Below are positions 49,616 through 59,255 of a stretch of DNA of 64,000 bases, in pieces. The notes below the pieces were generated by a model. That model worked only from the letters and a program-made list of their open reading frames with translations. It did not search any database and was not told the DNA's origin. The DNA is taken from assembly GCF_001517085.1 (NCBI RefSeq), contig NZ_LRAC01000128.1, positions 32,319 through 96,318 on the forward strand, read 5' to 3'. Numbering within the stretch: the first letter of the stretch is position 1; the number at the start of each line of letters is the position of its first letter. A program made the position numbers and the translations under genes. Source of the DNA: Paenibacillus sp. DMB5. GTDB lineage: Bacteria; Bacillota; Bacilli; Paenibacillales; Paenibacillaceae.

Positions 49616-50854
49616 TTGAGTCATAGAGTGGTTGTTACCGGTATGGGCGTTATAACGTCCCTGGGCAAGGATCTGGATACGTTCTGGGATAGCCTGATGA
49701 ACGGCAAGTCCGGAGTATCAACGGTGGATTCATTTGATGTAAGTGACTACACCACCAAGATTGCAGCTTCTGTTAAGGATTTTGATGCGGAGGAGCGTTT
49801 CGGCCGCAAGGAAGCACGCAAGATGGACCGTTTTGTGCAGTTTGCAGTAGCAGCCGGTGAGGATGCGCTGAGAGACAGCGGACTTAAGATCGGTGAAGAT
49901 ATTGATGCAGAGCGGATCGGCGTATCCGTCGGCTCCGGCATCGGCGGACTGGGAACATGGGAAGACAATCACAACCTGCTGCTCGAAAAAGGGCCCAAGC
50001 GTGTGAGTCCGTTCTTTATCCCGATGATGATTGCCAATATGGGTTCCGGACAGCTGTCGATTAACCTCGGCGCCAAAGGTCCTAATACAACAACCGTTAC
50101 CGCCTGTGCGACAGGAAGCCATTCCATCGGTGAATCGTTCCGGCTGATCCAGCGCGGGGATGCGGATGCGATGATCTGTGGCGGTTCCGAAGCGACAATC
50201 CGTCCGACAGGTATGGCCGGCTTCTGTGCAATGAGAGCAATGTCCACCCGTAACGACGAGCCTGAGAAGGCAAGCCGCCCGTTTGATGTAGACCGCGACG
50301 GCTTTGTAATGGGTGAAGGCGCCGGCATTCTGATTCTTGAATCGCTGGAGCATGCCGAGAAGCGCGGGGCGAAGATCTATGCCGAAGTTATCGGCTACGG
50401 CCTGAGCGCTGATGCCCACCACATGACTGACCCGGATCCTGACGGTGCAGCGCGCTGCATGAAGATGGCTATCCGTGACGCCGGAATTAATCCGGAGGAT
50501 ATCGATTATATCAACGCGCACGGAACATCCACACCTGCCGGCGACAAGTCCGAAACGACAGCCGTGAAGAAGGCGCTTGGAGACCATGCGTACAAGGTTG
50601 CAATCAGCTCGACCAAGTCGATGACCGGGCATCTGCTGGGTGCGGCAGGCGGCGTCGAAGCGATCATCTGCGGTCTTTCCCTGCAGAAGAATATGATTGC
50701 ACCAACGATCAACCTGGACAACCAGGACCCGGAATGTGACCTGGATTATGTTCCGAACGTTCCTAGGGAAGCTGATCTTAACATTGTTATGTCCAACTCG
50801 TTCGGATTCGGGGGACATAACGCTACCGTTATTCTCAAAAAATACAAACAGTAA
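49616..50854 (+). CDS. fabF: 3-oxoacyl-ACP synthase II
   Basis: 412 aa. Catalytic cysteine TACATGSHSIG (near 163), first histidine HGTSTPAGD (near 303) and second GHLLGAAGG (near 340). TTG 49616 has GGGGTGA seven bases upstream; TTG 49610 is too close to it. Extends long chains and sets membrane fluidity. In B. subtilis fabF sits elsewhere with fabHA; here it joins the fap cluster. Confidence 0.95.
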   Translation: MSHRVVVTGMGVITSLGKDLDTFWDSLMNGKSGVSTVDSFDVSDYTTKIAASVKDFDAEERFGRKEARKMDRFVQFAVAAGEDALRDSGLKIGEDIDAERIGVSVGSGIGGLGTWEDNHNLLLEKGPKRVSPFFIPMMIANMGSGQLSINLGAKGPNTTTVTACATGSHSIGESFRLIQRGDADAMICGGSEATIRPTGMAGFCAMRAMSTRNDEPEKASRPFDVDRDGFVMGEGAGILILESLEHAEKRGAKIYAEVIGYGLSADAHHMTDPDPDGAARCMKMAIRDAGINPEDIDYINAHGTSTPAGDKSETTAVKKALGDHAYKVAISSTKSMTGHLLGAAGGVEAIICGLSLQKNMIAPTINLDNQDPECDLDYVPNVPREADLNIVMSNSFGFGGHNATVILKKYKQ

Positions 50855-50869
50855 GGGGAGAACAGTGCA

Positions 50870-51572
50870 GTGAAAGGAGACCTGAAGCAGTTACAAAGCC
50901 AACTTCAAATCCAATTTCACGATCCTGTACTTCTGAAGCAGGCCTTTACCCATGCATCCTATGTGAACGAACACCGTTTCAACCAGCATCAGGACAATGA
51001 GCGTCTGGAGTTTCTGGGCGATGCCGTGCTGGAGCTTACGGTTTCCGAATATTTGTACAACCTGCTGCCGGACAGGCCTGAGGGAGAATTGACCAAGCTG
51101 AGAGCCGCAATTGTCTGCGAGCCTTCTCTGGTCAAATTTGCCGAGAGCCTGGGCTTCGGCCGGTTTGTACTGCTGGGCAAAGGGGAAGAACTTACGGGCG
51201 GACGTACCCGCGGCCTTGCTGGCCGATGTGTTTGAATCCTTCGTGGGAGCGCTTTATCTCGATCAGGGCCTGGAGACAGTGCGCCGTTTTCTGGATAATC
51301 ATGTATTCCCGCTGGTGGAGACGGACGGCAAGCTGCAAATGCAGATGAGCGATTTCAAGACAGAGCTTCAGGAGCTGATACAGCATCACGGTTTAGGTAC
51401 GCTGGAATATCGGATTATTGAAGAGCGTGGACCGGCGCATGAGCGTGAATTTGTTTCTGAGGTGTATATGGCCAGCCAGTCACTCGGCAGAGGCAATGGC
51501 CGTTCCAAGAAAGAAGCAGAACAGCAGGCTGCGGCAGCTGCGCTTTTGCGGCTGAAGGAAGACGGTGCTTGA
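50870..51572 (+). pseudogene. rnc: Ribonuclease III, frameshifted
   Basis: First part (GTG 50870, ~112 residues) has the signature ERLEFLGDAVLELTVSEYL. The second part in another frame has ALLADVFESFVGALYLDQGL with the catalytic ADxFEA-type acids and then the double-stranded RNA-binding domain (DFKTELQELIQ, GNGRSKKEAEQQAAAAAL). They join if two C residues are restored near 51212 (CGCGGCC for CGCCCGGCC, R-P-A), giving 234 aa. RNase III is nearly always kept in this group, so sequencing error is likely. Confidence 0.88.
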
Positions 51573-51624
51573 AGCTATAGTTGCAATCGTACAAGATAAG
51601 GCTACCCCAAGCAATTAGCGGAGG

Positions 51625-51686
51625 AGAGCAGCAATGGTCTGAATGCCGGCTTCCAGGCGGAGGTCAGACCTTTGCTGCTCTTTTTC
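51625..51686 (+). terminator. Strong terminator after rnc
   Basis: AGAGCAGCAA-GGTCTGA pairs with TCAGACC-TTGCTGCTCT, followed by T5. It separates rnc from smc. Confidence 0.85.
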
Positions 51687-51712
51687 GTTTTATGGTACAG
51701 CATCCAGTGCAG

Positions 51713-51754
51713 GCCCCACTTTGTGGGGTTATTTCAGAAACGCTATGTTATAAT
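51713..51754 (+). promoter_or_regulatory. Extended -10 promoter of smc
   Basis: TG-T-TATAAT (TG 51746-51747, TATAAT 51749-51754), an extended -10 needing little -35, 24 bases before the smc ATG. A small CCCCAC/GTGGGG hairpin (51715-51729) lies just upstream. Confidence 0.6.
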
Positions 51755-51777
51755 AGGTCAGAGGTGATAGGCGAGTT

Positions 51778-54700
51778 ATGTTTTTGAAACGGATCGAATT
51801 GGCTGGCTTTAAATCTTTTGCCGACAAAACCGAAATGGAGTTTGTACGCGGCATCACCGCTGTAGTAGGGCCAAACGGCAGCGGCAAAAGCAATATATCC
51901 GACGGGATCCGCTGGGTGCTTGGTGAACAGAGCGCGAAATCACTGCGCGGCGGCAAGATGGAGGATATTATCTTTGCCGGCAGCGATGCCCGCAAAGCGG
52001 TGAACTATGGCGAGGTTTCGCTGACCCTGGACAATGAGGATCATGTGCTGCCGCTGGATTTCAGCGAGGTAACAGTGACCCGGAGAGTGCACCGCAGCGG
52101 TGAAAGTGAATATCTGATCAATAAACAATCGTGCCGGCTGAAAGATATTACAGAGCTGTTTATGGATACCGGTATCGGGCGTGAAGCGTATTCCATTATC
52201 GGCCAGGGCCGGATTGAAGAAATTCTCAGTACCCGTTCCGAGGACCGGCGCGGGATTTTTGAAGAGGCATCAGGGATTGTTAAATATAAATCGCGTAAAA
52301 AAGACGCCGGACGCAAGCTGGATGAGACGGAGCAGAACCTGCTGCGGATTCATGATCTGCTCAGTGAGCTGGAGGACCAGATTGGTCCGCTGAAGGAGCA
52401 GTCCGAGAAGGCGATCCGGTATAAGGAGCTGCGGGAAGCGCTCAAACAGCAGGAAATATCGGTCTATGTTCATCAGATCGAAGGAATTCATACTGCCTGG
52501 AAGGAAGGCAATGCACGGCTTGAGGTACTGAATAAGGAACAGCTGGAGCTGTCTACCATTGTATCTGCGCATGATGCCAAGCTGGAAAGCGGACGGGCTG
52601 AGCTGCGGACATTAGAGGAGCAGGTAGAGAAGCTGCAGGAGCAGCTGCTCCGTTACAGTGAAGCTTATGAAAAGAGCGAAGGCTATGGCGAAGTGCTCAA
52701 GGAGCGTAAAAAGAACCTGGAAGCCAACCGTGAGCAGCTGCTGTCCACGCTCGGTTCCGTAGGTGAGCGTTCGGCAGACCGGCAGCGTGAGCTGGCTGAG
52801 CTGGAGCTGAAGCTGCAGCAGGCCCGTCAGGCGCTGGAGGACCTCCGGAGACAGATTGCCGAGGAAGAGAGCAGGCTGGAAGGCGTCGCCGGCGGCATCA
52901 GCCAAAGCAAGGAAGAGCAGCTCAAAAGCGCATTGCTTGAACTGATGAACCTGATGGCCCAGGCACGCAACGAGATCCGCTATGCGGATCAGCAGAAAGA
53001 AAGCCTGGAGCGGCGGATGAGCCGGAGCCGGGAAGAAAGCGGTAAATGGAGTGCACGTCTCGAGGAGCTGTCCCTTTCCCAAAAGACGCTGAAGGACAAA
53101 ATTGCGCAGCTGGGCAATGAGATCTCCAAGCTGCGCAACAGCTATATTACCGAGAGCGAGCAGACCAACAAACGGCATAAGCTGATTGAAGAAACCCAGT
53201 CAGGTCTGCGCAAATGGGAGCAGAAGCGTGAAGCACAGGTGTCCAGGCATGAGACGATGAAGGAAATGCAGGACGACTACGACGGCTTCATGCTGGGCGT
53301 CAAGGAAGTGCTGAAGGGGGCCCGCAAAGGCCAGCTTAGCGGTGTTCACGGCGCTGTGGCGGAACTCATTTCCGTACCGGAGCGGCTGGAAATGGCAGTG
53401 GAAACTGCACTGGGTGCTTCGGTGCAGCATGTGGTTATGGAGAATGAAGCAGTGTCGCGCCAGGCAATAGCCTTCCTGAAGCAGCGTCAGCTGGGACGGG
53501 CCACCTTCCTTCCGCTGGATGTCATCCGGCCGCGCCAGATTACCGGCAGTGACCGCAGCATGATCGAAGGGGCGGATGGCTTTGTCGGCATCGGTGCCGA
53601 GCTGGTTGGCTTTGAGGAGAAATACAGCAGCATCGTAGGAAGCCTGCTGGGCAACGTAGTCATCGCTGAGAATCTGGAGCAGGCCAATAAGATTGCTGCC
53701 AGATGCCAGTACCGCTACCGGGTTGTAACGCTTGAAGGGGATGTCGTAAATGCCGGCGGTTCGATGACCGGGGGCAGCCAGCACAAGAAGAACAACAGCC
53801 TGCTGAGCCGCAAACGGCAGATGGATCAGTTATTCGAAGAGATTGAAGAGAGCGAGCGTCAGATCGCCAAGCTGAAGCAGGGCATCGGCCGGCTGAAGGA
53901 TGAGCAGGAGAGTGCTTCACGCAAGCTGGAGCAGCTTCGCCATGACGGGGATGAGAAACGTCTGGAGGAGCAGCGTGTTGCCGGAGATCTGAAGCAGCTT
54001 GAGCAGGAGCTGCGCCACGTGCAGGAGCAGGTGGATGGAGCAGGTGCGGAGCGCAGCGGCTTTGAAGCTGAAGTGAAGGCGCTGGAGGAAAGCCGGGCAC
54101 AGGCGGTAGCTGAGCTGGCCCGGCTGGAACAGGAAGAGCAGGCAGCCCATGAGGCGATCCGCAGTGCCGAGTCGGAACGCAAAGCGAGCGAATCGGTCAA
54201 GGAGGAGCTGCAGAGCAAACTGACCGGCATGAAGGTAACGGAAGGCAAGCTGGATCAGGAGATTTTTTCACTGGAAGAGCAGCTGCGCCGGATGCGCCAG
54301 GATGCCGGATCACAAGACAAAGAGCTGCGTCAGAGCCGCAGCCTCCTCATTACGATGGAGCAGGATCTGGAAGAGAACGTCCGCGAATCAGTCAAGCAGC
54401 AGGAGAACCTGAACAGCTACCGGCTGAAGCGGGATGAAAGCGCGGCAGCGCTTGATCTTGCCCGGGCAGACCGCGCTGCCCTGACACGCAGGCTTGAGCT
54501 GGCCGAAGGGGAAACCAAAGACCAGCGCCAGGCACTTCGCGCTGTTGAGGACAAGCTTCGTACAACCGAGGTGTCCGTCGGACGGCTTGATGTGGAGCTG
54601 GACAATATTTTGCGCAAGCTTAGTGAGGATTACGAGCTGAGCTATGAGCTGGCCAAACAGCGCTATCCGGTTCCGGAGGATGTTCCGGCAGCCCAAATGG

Positions 54701-55347
54701 AAGTTCAGCGGCTGAAACGCAGCATCTCCGCACTTGGTGAAGTCAGCCTGGGTGCCATTGAGGAATATCAGCGTGTGCATGAACGTTATACCTTCCTGAG
54801 CAGCCAGAAGGATGACCTGGTTGAAGCTAAAACAACCCTGTACCATGTCATACATGAGATGGAAGAAGAAATGTCCAAACGCTTCAAACAGACCTTTGAT
54901 GCCATCCGCCGTGAATTCGGGACGGTGTTCTCGAAGCTGTTCGGCGGCGGCCGGGCCGATCTGCAGCTGCTTGATCCGGAGAATATGCTGGAGACAGGCA
55001 TCGATATCGTTGCGCAGCCGCCGGGCAAAAAGCTGCAGAATCTGCAGCTGCTCTCCGGCGGGGAACGTGCTCTGACGGCCATGGCGCTGCTGTTTGCCAT
55101 CCTGCAGGTGAAGCCTGTGCCGTTCTGCGTACTGGATGAGGTTGAGGCCGCGCTGGATGAAGCCAACGTTGTCCGGTTTGCCCAATACCTGCGCGAATTC
55201 TCGGAGCAGACCCAATTTATCGTCGTTACCCACCGCAAGGGCACGATGGAGGAAGCGGATGTGCTGTACGGCGTCACCATGGAGGAAGGCGGCGTATCCA
55301 AGCTCGTCTCCGTGAAGCTGGAGGATGAGGAAGCGATAATCGCATAG
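51778..55347 (+). CDS. smc: Chromosome segregation ATPase Smc
   Basis: 1189 aa. Walker A GPNGSGKSN (near 32), long coiled coil (~170-500), hinge (~515-660, GVHGAVAELISVPERLEMAV to GGSMTGG), second coiled coil (~670-1010), ABC signature LSGGERALTAM and Walker B FCVLDEVEAALDEANV near the C-terminus. Full length for the family. It holds sister chromosomes and condenses them with ScpA/ScpB, which are not in this window. Confidence 0.98.
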   Translation: MFLKRIELAGFKSFADKTEMEFVRGITAVVGPNGSGKSNISDGIRWVLGEQSAKSLRGGKMEDIIFAGSDARKAVNYGEVSLTLDNEDHVLPLDFSEVTVTRRVHRSGESEYLINKQSCRLKDITELFMDTGIGREAYSIIGQGRIEEILSTRSEDRRGIFEEASGIVKYKSRKKDAGRKLDETEQNLLRIHDLLSELEDQIGPLKEQSEKAIRYKELREALKQQEISVYVHQIEGIHTAWKEGNARLEVLNKEQLELSTIVSAHDAKLESGRAELRTLEEQVEKLQEQLLRYSEAYEKSEGYGEVLKERKKNLEANREQLLSTLGSVGERSADRQRELAELELKLQQARQALEDLRRQIAEEESRLEGVAGGISQSKEEQLKSALLELMNLMAQARNEIRYADQQKESLERRMSRSREESGKWSARLEELSLSQKTLKDKIAQLGNEISKLRNSYITESEQTNKRHKLIEETQSGLRKWEQKREAQVSRHETMKEMQDDYDGFMLGVKEVLKGARKGQLSGVHGAVAELISVPERLEMAVETALGASVQHVVMENEAVSRQAIAFLKQRQLGRATFLPLDVIRPRQITGSDRSMIEGADGFVGIGAELVGFEEKYSSIVGSLLGNVVIAENLEQANKIAARCQYRYRVVTLEGDVVNAGGSMTGGSQHKKNNSLLSRKRQMDQLFEEIEESERQIAKLKQGIGRLKDEQESASRKLEQLRHDGDEKRLEEQRVAGDLKQLEQELRHVQEQVDGAGAERSGFEAEVKALEESRAQAVAELARLEQEEQAAHEAIRSAESERKASESVKEELQSKLTGMKVTEGKLDQEIFSLEEQLRRMRQDAGSQDKELRQSRSLLITMEQDLEENVRESVKQQENLNSYRLKRDESAAALDLARADRAALTRRLELAEGETKDQRQALRAVEDKLRTTEVSVGRLDVELDNILRKLSEDYELSYELAKQRYPVPEDVPAAQMEVQRLKRSISALGEVSLGAIEEYQRVHERYTFLSSQKDDLVEAKTTLYHVIHEMEEEMSKRFKQTFDAIRREFGTVFSKLFGGGRADLQLLDPENMLETGIDIVAQPPGKKLQNLQLLSGGERALTAMALLFAILQVKPVPFCVLDEVEAALDEANVVRFAQYLREFSEQTQFIVVTHRKGTMEEADVLYGVTMEEGGVSKLVSVKLEDEEAIIA

Positions 55348-55376
55348 TATAGATTTTAACTTATAGGGGGACCATA

Positions 55377-56381
55377 ATGAGCTTTTTCAAGAAACTAAAA
55401 GAAACCATTTCCGGCAAAACGGAAAGTGTAACCAAAAGCTTCCGCGACGGGCTGGAAAAAACGCGTAAAGGCTTCGTTGAAAAGGTCTCTGACCTGATTA
55501 TCCGCCGCAAAAAGATCGATGAGGAATTCTATGAGGAGCTGGAAGAAATCCTGATCGGTGCTGACGTAGGCGTTAACACAGTCATGACGCTGGTCGAGGA
55601 GCTGCGCGCTGAAGTAAAGCAGAAGCGTATTGAGGACGCTTCGGAGCTGCAGCCGATTCTCTCCCGCAAGCTGATGGAGCTGCTGCGCGGCGATGATGAC
55701 AACAGCCTGAAGGAGAACCCGGACGGCATAACCGTTATTCTGTTTGTCGGCGTCAACGGGGTCGGGAAGACTACGACAATCGGCAAGCTGGCTCACCGCT
55801 ACAAGCAGGAAGGCAAAAAGGTTCTCCTTGCTGCAGGAGATACCTTCCGTGCCGGAGCGATCGAGCAGCTTGAGGTCTGGGGTCAGCGGGCCGGAGTGGA
55901 CGTAATCAAGCAGCAGGCCGGCTCTGATCCTGCAGCGGTGATGTTCGATGCCGTACAGGCAGCGAAGCAGCGGAATGTGGATGTGCTGATCTGTGATACA
56001 GCAGGCCGACTGCAGAATAAGACCAACCTGATGGAAGAGCTGAATAAGATCTTCCGGGTCATTCAGCGTGAGATTCCAAGTGCGCCGCACGAAGTGCTGA
56101 TGGTGCTTGATGCAACGACCGGGCAGAACGCGCTTAGCCAGGCCAAGCTGTTCGGTGAAAAAAGCGGTGTTACCGGACTTGTACTGACCAAGCTGGACGG
56201 TACAGCCAAGGGCGGTATCGTTGTGGCGATCCGCCAGGAAATGAATCTGCCGGTGAAGCTGGTCGGCCTCGGTGAAAAGATGGAGGATCTGCAGACCTTT
56301 GATTCCAGCCAGTTCGTCCATGCCCTGTTTGCCGGAATGATCAGCGAGGAAGCGGCTGAGTCCGGAGAAGAGCAGGAATAA
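55377..56381 (+). CDS. ftsY: Signal recognition particle receptor FtsY
   Basis: 334 aa. Short A region, N domain (~30-110) and G domain with G1 GVNGVGKTTTIGKLA (near 126), G3 DTAGRLQNK and TKLDGTAKGG (G4/G5 region). SRP-dependent targeting of membrane proteins. 29 bases after smc, with AGGGGG before the ATG; the usual smc-ftsY pair. Confidence 0.97.
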   Translation: MSFFKKLKETISGKTESVTKSFRDGLEKTRKGFVEKVSDLIIRRKKIDEEFYEELEEILIGADVGVNTVMTLVEELRAEVKQKRIEDASELQPILSRKLMELLRGDDDNSLKENPDGITVILFVGVNGVGKTTTIGKLAHRYKQEGKKVLLAAGDTFRAGAIEQLEVWGQRAGVDVIKQQAGSDPAAVMFDAVQAAKQRNVDVLICDTAGRLQNKTNLMEELNKIFRVIQREIPSAPHEVLMVLDATTGQNALSQAKLFGEKSGVTGLVLTKLDGTAKGGIVVAIRQEMNLPVKLVGLGEKMEDLQTFDSSQFVHALFAGMISEEAAESGEEQE

Positions 56382-56415
56382 GAATTTAGTAGATTTTGAT
56401 CTGACAAAATCGGAA

Positions 56416-56458
56416 AGAACCCGTTTACCGGCAGAGGCTGGAGAACGGGTTCTTTTTT
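56416..56458 (+). terminator. Terminator of smc-ftsY
   Basis: AGAACCCGTT (56416-56425) pairs with AACGGGTTCT (56444-56453); T run follows. Confidence 0.9.
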
Positions 56459-56638
56459 ACGGACACTATATCTAAATAACAACATATGAAAAATTCATAA
56501 TAGTACTGCTTGTCAGCGCTCCCGCATACAATTCATTGTATCCTTAACGTTACAGCACCGGGAAAATACACTCATGAGAAAGGAAGCGATTCCATTTATG
56601 CGGAATGGTTCATAAACTCCATTTTGCTGTTATATATA
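56459..56638. other. Upstream part of the ftsY / ATP-grasp intergenic region
   Basis: AT-rich; no gene or clear element before the promoter at 56639. Confidence 0.4.
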
Positions 56639-56668
56639 TTGACATCAAGAATATCATTTACGTATTAT
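56639..56668 (+). promoter_or_regulatory. Promoter of the ATP-grasp operon
   Basis: TTGACA (56639-56644), an 18-base spacer and TATTAT (56663-56668). About 95 bases of leader to the ATG at 56766. Confidence 0.75.
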
Positions 56669-56765
56669 GAGAGTAGAATCAAAGTTTTTCGTGATTAAAT
56701 CTATAAATTTTAAATTTATTGTAAACAAACTTAACACATCTGAATATCCGAAAGGAGTCGGGCTC

Positions 56766-58229
56766 ATGTCCAAATTAGATCCTTTGCCCGGTATTTCTCC
56801 GTATCCGCTGGAGCATTTTTACGATGAAATGTACGCTGATGAACGGAGTATCCGGCCTCATTACAGACATGTGAGCCGCATGTTTTCCGGGATGAGCCCC
56901 GAAGAGCTGCATGCCAAGCAGAAACTGATGCAGCGCAGGATGATGGAAGAAGGAATTACCTTTACACTGTATAATCCGGCCCAGGATCAGCCGATGGAGC
57001 GGACGATTCCCTTCGATATGATTCCGCGGATTATCCCGAAGGGAGAATGGGAGCGGCTGGAGGCCGGGATCATCCAGCGGATTACCGCACTGAACTTATT
57101 CATTCATGACATCTACCATGAACAATACATCGTAAAAGACGGGATCGTACCGCGGCGCATGATCATCAGCAATGTCTATTTCCGGCCGGAGATGTCCGGG
57201 CTCAGGGTGCCCGGCGGAGCTTACGTGACTACTTCAGGTATCGACCTGATCCGCCATCATGACGGGGAATATTATGTGCTGGAAGATAATCTGCGTACTC
57301 CCTCCGGTTTTTCGTACCTGTTCAAAGGCAGGTCACTGATGAACCAGCTGTTCCCTGAACTGGCCTTTGCCAGCCGGGTCCGGGATGTGGATCACAGCCT
57401 CAACCGGTTTCTTTCTGTACTGCGCAGCCTGTCTCCGTCCAGAACGAAAGATCCTGTTATAGCCCTGCTGACCCCCGGGCAATACAATTCTGCTTATTAT
57501 GAACATGCTTTTCTGGCGCAGCAAATGGGCATTCATCTGGTTGAAGGACGGGATCTGGTAGCCCAGGACCATAAAATTTATTTGCGGGAAATGAACAGCC
57601 TGCGCAGGGTCGATGTGCTGTACCGCCGCCTGGACGATGATTATATTGATCCGCTCGCGTTTCAGCCGAATTCGCTGCTCGGAGTAGCCGGTCTGATGAA
57701 TGCTTACCGGGCCGGCAATATCGCAATCGCTAATGCTCCCGGGACCGGAGTGGCTGATGACAAAGCCATGTATGTCTATGTTCCGGATATGATCCGTTAT
57801 TACCTGAACGAAGAGCCGATCCTGGGCAATGTGCCGACCTATCTGCTGTCACGGCCGCAGGAACGCCAGTATGTGCTGGATCATTTACCGGAAATGGTAG
57901 TCAAGGAAACATCCCTCTCCGGCGGCTACGGGATGCTGATCGGTTGCGAAGCGACGAAGGAGGAATTGATGGACTTCAGGCTTAAGATTCTTGCCGACCC
58001 GGCCCGTTATATAGCCCAGCCGATCATGTCCCTGTCACGGGCGCCGGTATTATCCGGTGCAGAAATGGTACCGCGCCATATCGACCTGCGCGCATTTGTG
58101 CTGATGGGAGCGGACCGCAAGCCGCATGTTATTCCCGGCGGGTTGACCCGGGTAGCCATGAAAGAAAACTCACTGGTCGTAAATTCTTCACAGGGCGGCG
58201 GAGTTAAGGATACCTGGGTTATGGCCTGA
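56766..58229 (+). CDS. Circularly permuted ATP-grasp protein (DUF404/DUF407)
   Basis: 487 aa from ATG 56766 (AAAGGAG upstream; the in-frame ATG at 56667 has none). Motifs of the family: SPYPLEHFYDEMYADERSIR at the start, GGAYVTTSGIDLIRHHDGE, VLEDNLRTPSGFSYLF, KETSLSGGYGMLIG and DLRAFVLMGADRKPHVIPGG. Predicted amide/peptide-bond-forming ligase. It opens a three-gene operon with an alpha-E protein and a transglutaminase-like protein, a conserved association whose product is unknown. Confidence 0.9.
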   Translation: MSKLDPLPGISPYPLEHFYDEMYADERSIRPHYRHVSRMFSGMSPEELHAKQKLMQRRMMEEGITFTLYNPAQDQPMERTIPFDMIPRIIPKGEWERLEAGIIQRITALNLFIHDIYHEQYIVKDGIVPRRMIISNVYFRPEMSGLRVPGGAYVTTSGIDLIRHHDGEYYVLEDNLRTPSGFSYLFKGRSLMNQLFPELAFASRVRDVDHSLNRFLSVLRSLSPSRTKDPVIALLTPGQYNSAYYEHAFLAQQMGIHLVEGRDLVAQDHKIYLREMNSLRRVDVLYRRLDDDYIDPLAFQPNSLLGVAGLMNAYRAGNIAIANAPGTGVADDKAMYVYVPDMIRYYLNEEPILGNVPTYLLSRPQERQYVLDHLPEMVVKETSLSGGYGMLIGCEATKEELMDFRLKILADPARYIAQPIMSLSRAPVLSGAEMVPRHIDLRAFVLMGADRKPHVIPGGLTRVAMKENSLVVNSSQGGGVKDTWVMA

Positions 58230-58301
58230 TGCGTAACAAGGCAGCAGGCAGTGGAAAGACAAAGTGCGGCATCAAAATGTTGGAGCGGAGGAGTGGTGAC
58301 G

Positions 58302-59255
58302 ATGCTGAATCGCAACGCGGAAGCTTTGTTTTGGATCGGACGGTATATTGAACGGGCGGAGAACCATGCACGGCTGATCGATGTCCATTATCATATTCAG
58401 CAAGAAGAGGATTTTCAGTCGGAAGGGCATAAATGGTCAAGGCTGATTGATGCATTAGGGGTCAGAAATGAGTATCTTAAGCAGTTTGAGAGCTTTTGCG
58501 AGCAGGATGTGCTGTCTTTTATCACACTGGATCTGGGCAATGCCAATTCTTTATTCTCTTGTGTGCACCAGGCGAGGAATAACCTGCGTACACTGCGCCA
58601 GCATCTGCCCAGCGAGCTGTGGGACATCGTTAACGGCTTTAATCTCTGGCTCGGGGAGCAGTCCGTAGCGGATATTATGAGCGGTCCGCATCAGTTCTAC
58701 CAGCAGGTCAAAGAGCGTGCGGCAATGTTTCTCGGCGCGGAGCAGTCCGTAATGCTGCGGGGAAATGAATGGCATTTTATTGAAAGCGGACGGTTTCTGG
58801 AACGGGCCGAGAATACAACACGGATTCTGCAGGCCGTTACAGTATCATGCAAATCCAAAGAGAACAGCACCATCTATACCCAGCTGCAGGCTGTGCTGAA
58901 ATCGGTAAGCGGCTATCAGGCCTTCCGCCGTTATTATGCCGATGATATGTCACCGGAGTGCATTCTGGAATTTCTGATCGTTAATGCACGTTTTCCGCGT
59001 TCGGTGCGCTTCTCGTTCCACAAGCTGGAGGAGCATCTGGCCAGACTGGAGCTGGATTCCTCAGAAAAGGGCTCAGGGCATGAGAAGGTGATCCGTCAGG
59101 CAGGCAAGATTAAGGCTGAGCTGGATTATATGGAAAAAGAGGAGATGTCAGGCGATCTCGCCCTTGATGTCCTGCATTCCCTGATGATCTCGTGCCAGCG
59201 GTTAGGGAAGACGATGGAGGGCGCCTTTTTTCGCCGTGAAGGAGCCCATGTATGA
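58302..59255 (+). CDS. Alpha-E domain protein (DUF403)
   Basis: 317 aa, all helical. It begins MLNRNAEALFWIGRYIERAE, the hallmark of the family, and keeps NNLRTLRQHLPSELWDIVN and LERAENTTRILQAV. No catalytic residues are known. It always accompanies a permuted ATP-grasp gene. GGAGGAGTGG precedes ATG 58302. It overlaps the next gene by four bases. Confidence 0.9.
   Translation: MLNRNAEALFWIGRYIERAENHARLIDVHYHIQQEEDFQSEGHKWSRLIDALGVRNEYLKQFESFCEQDVLSFITLDLGNANSLFSCVHQARNNLRTLRQHLPSELWDIVNGFNLWLGEQSVADIMSGPHQFYQQVKERAAMFLGAEQSVMLRGNEWHFIESGRFLERAENTTRILQAVTVSCKSKENSTIYTQLQAVLKSVSGYQAFRRYYADDMSPECILEFLIVNARFPRSVRFSFHKLEEHLARLELDSSEKGSGHEKVIRQAGKIKAELDYMEKEEMSGDLALDVLHSLMISCQRLGKTMEGAFFRREGAHV

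Noticed and set aside
49730..50818. 362-codon minus-strand frame
   Set aside because: Mirror of fabF codon structure; Cys/His-rich nonsense composition, no start signal.
54388..55233. 281-codon minus-strand frame
   Set aside because: Shadow of the smc coding region.
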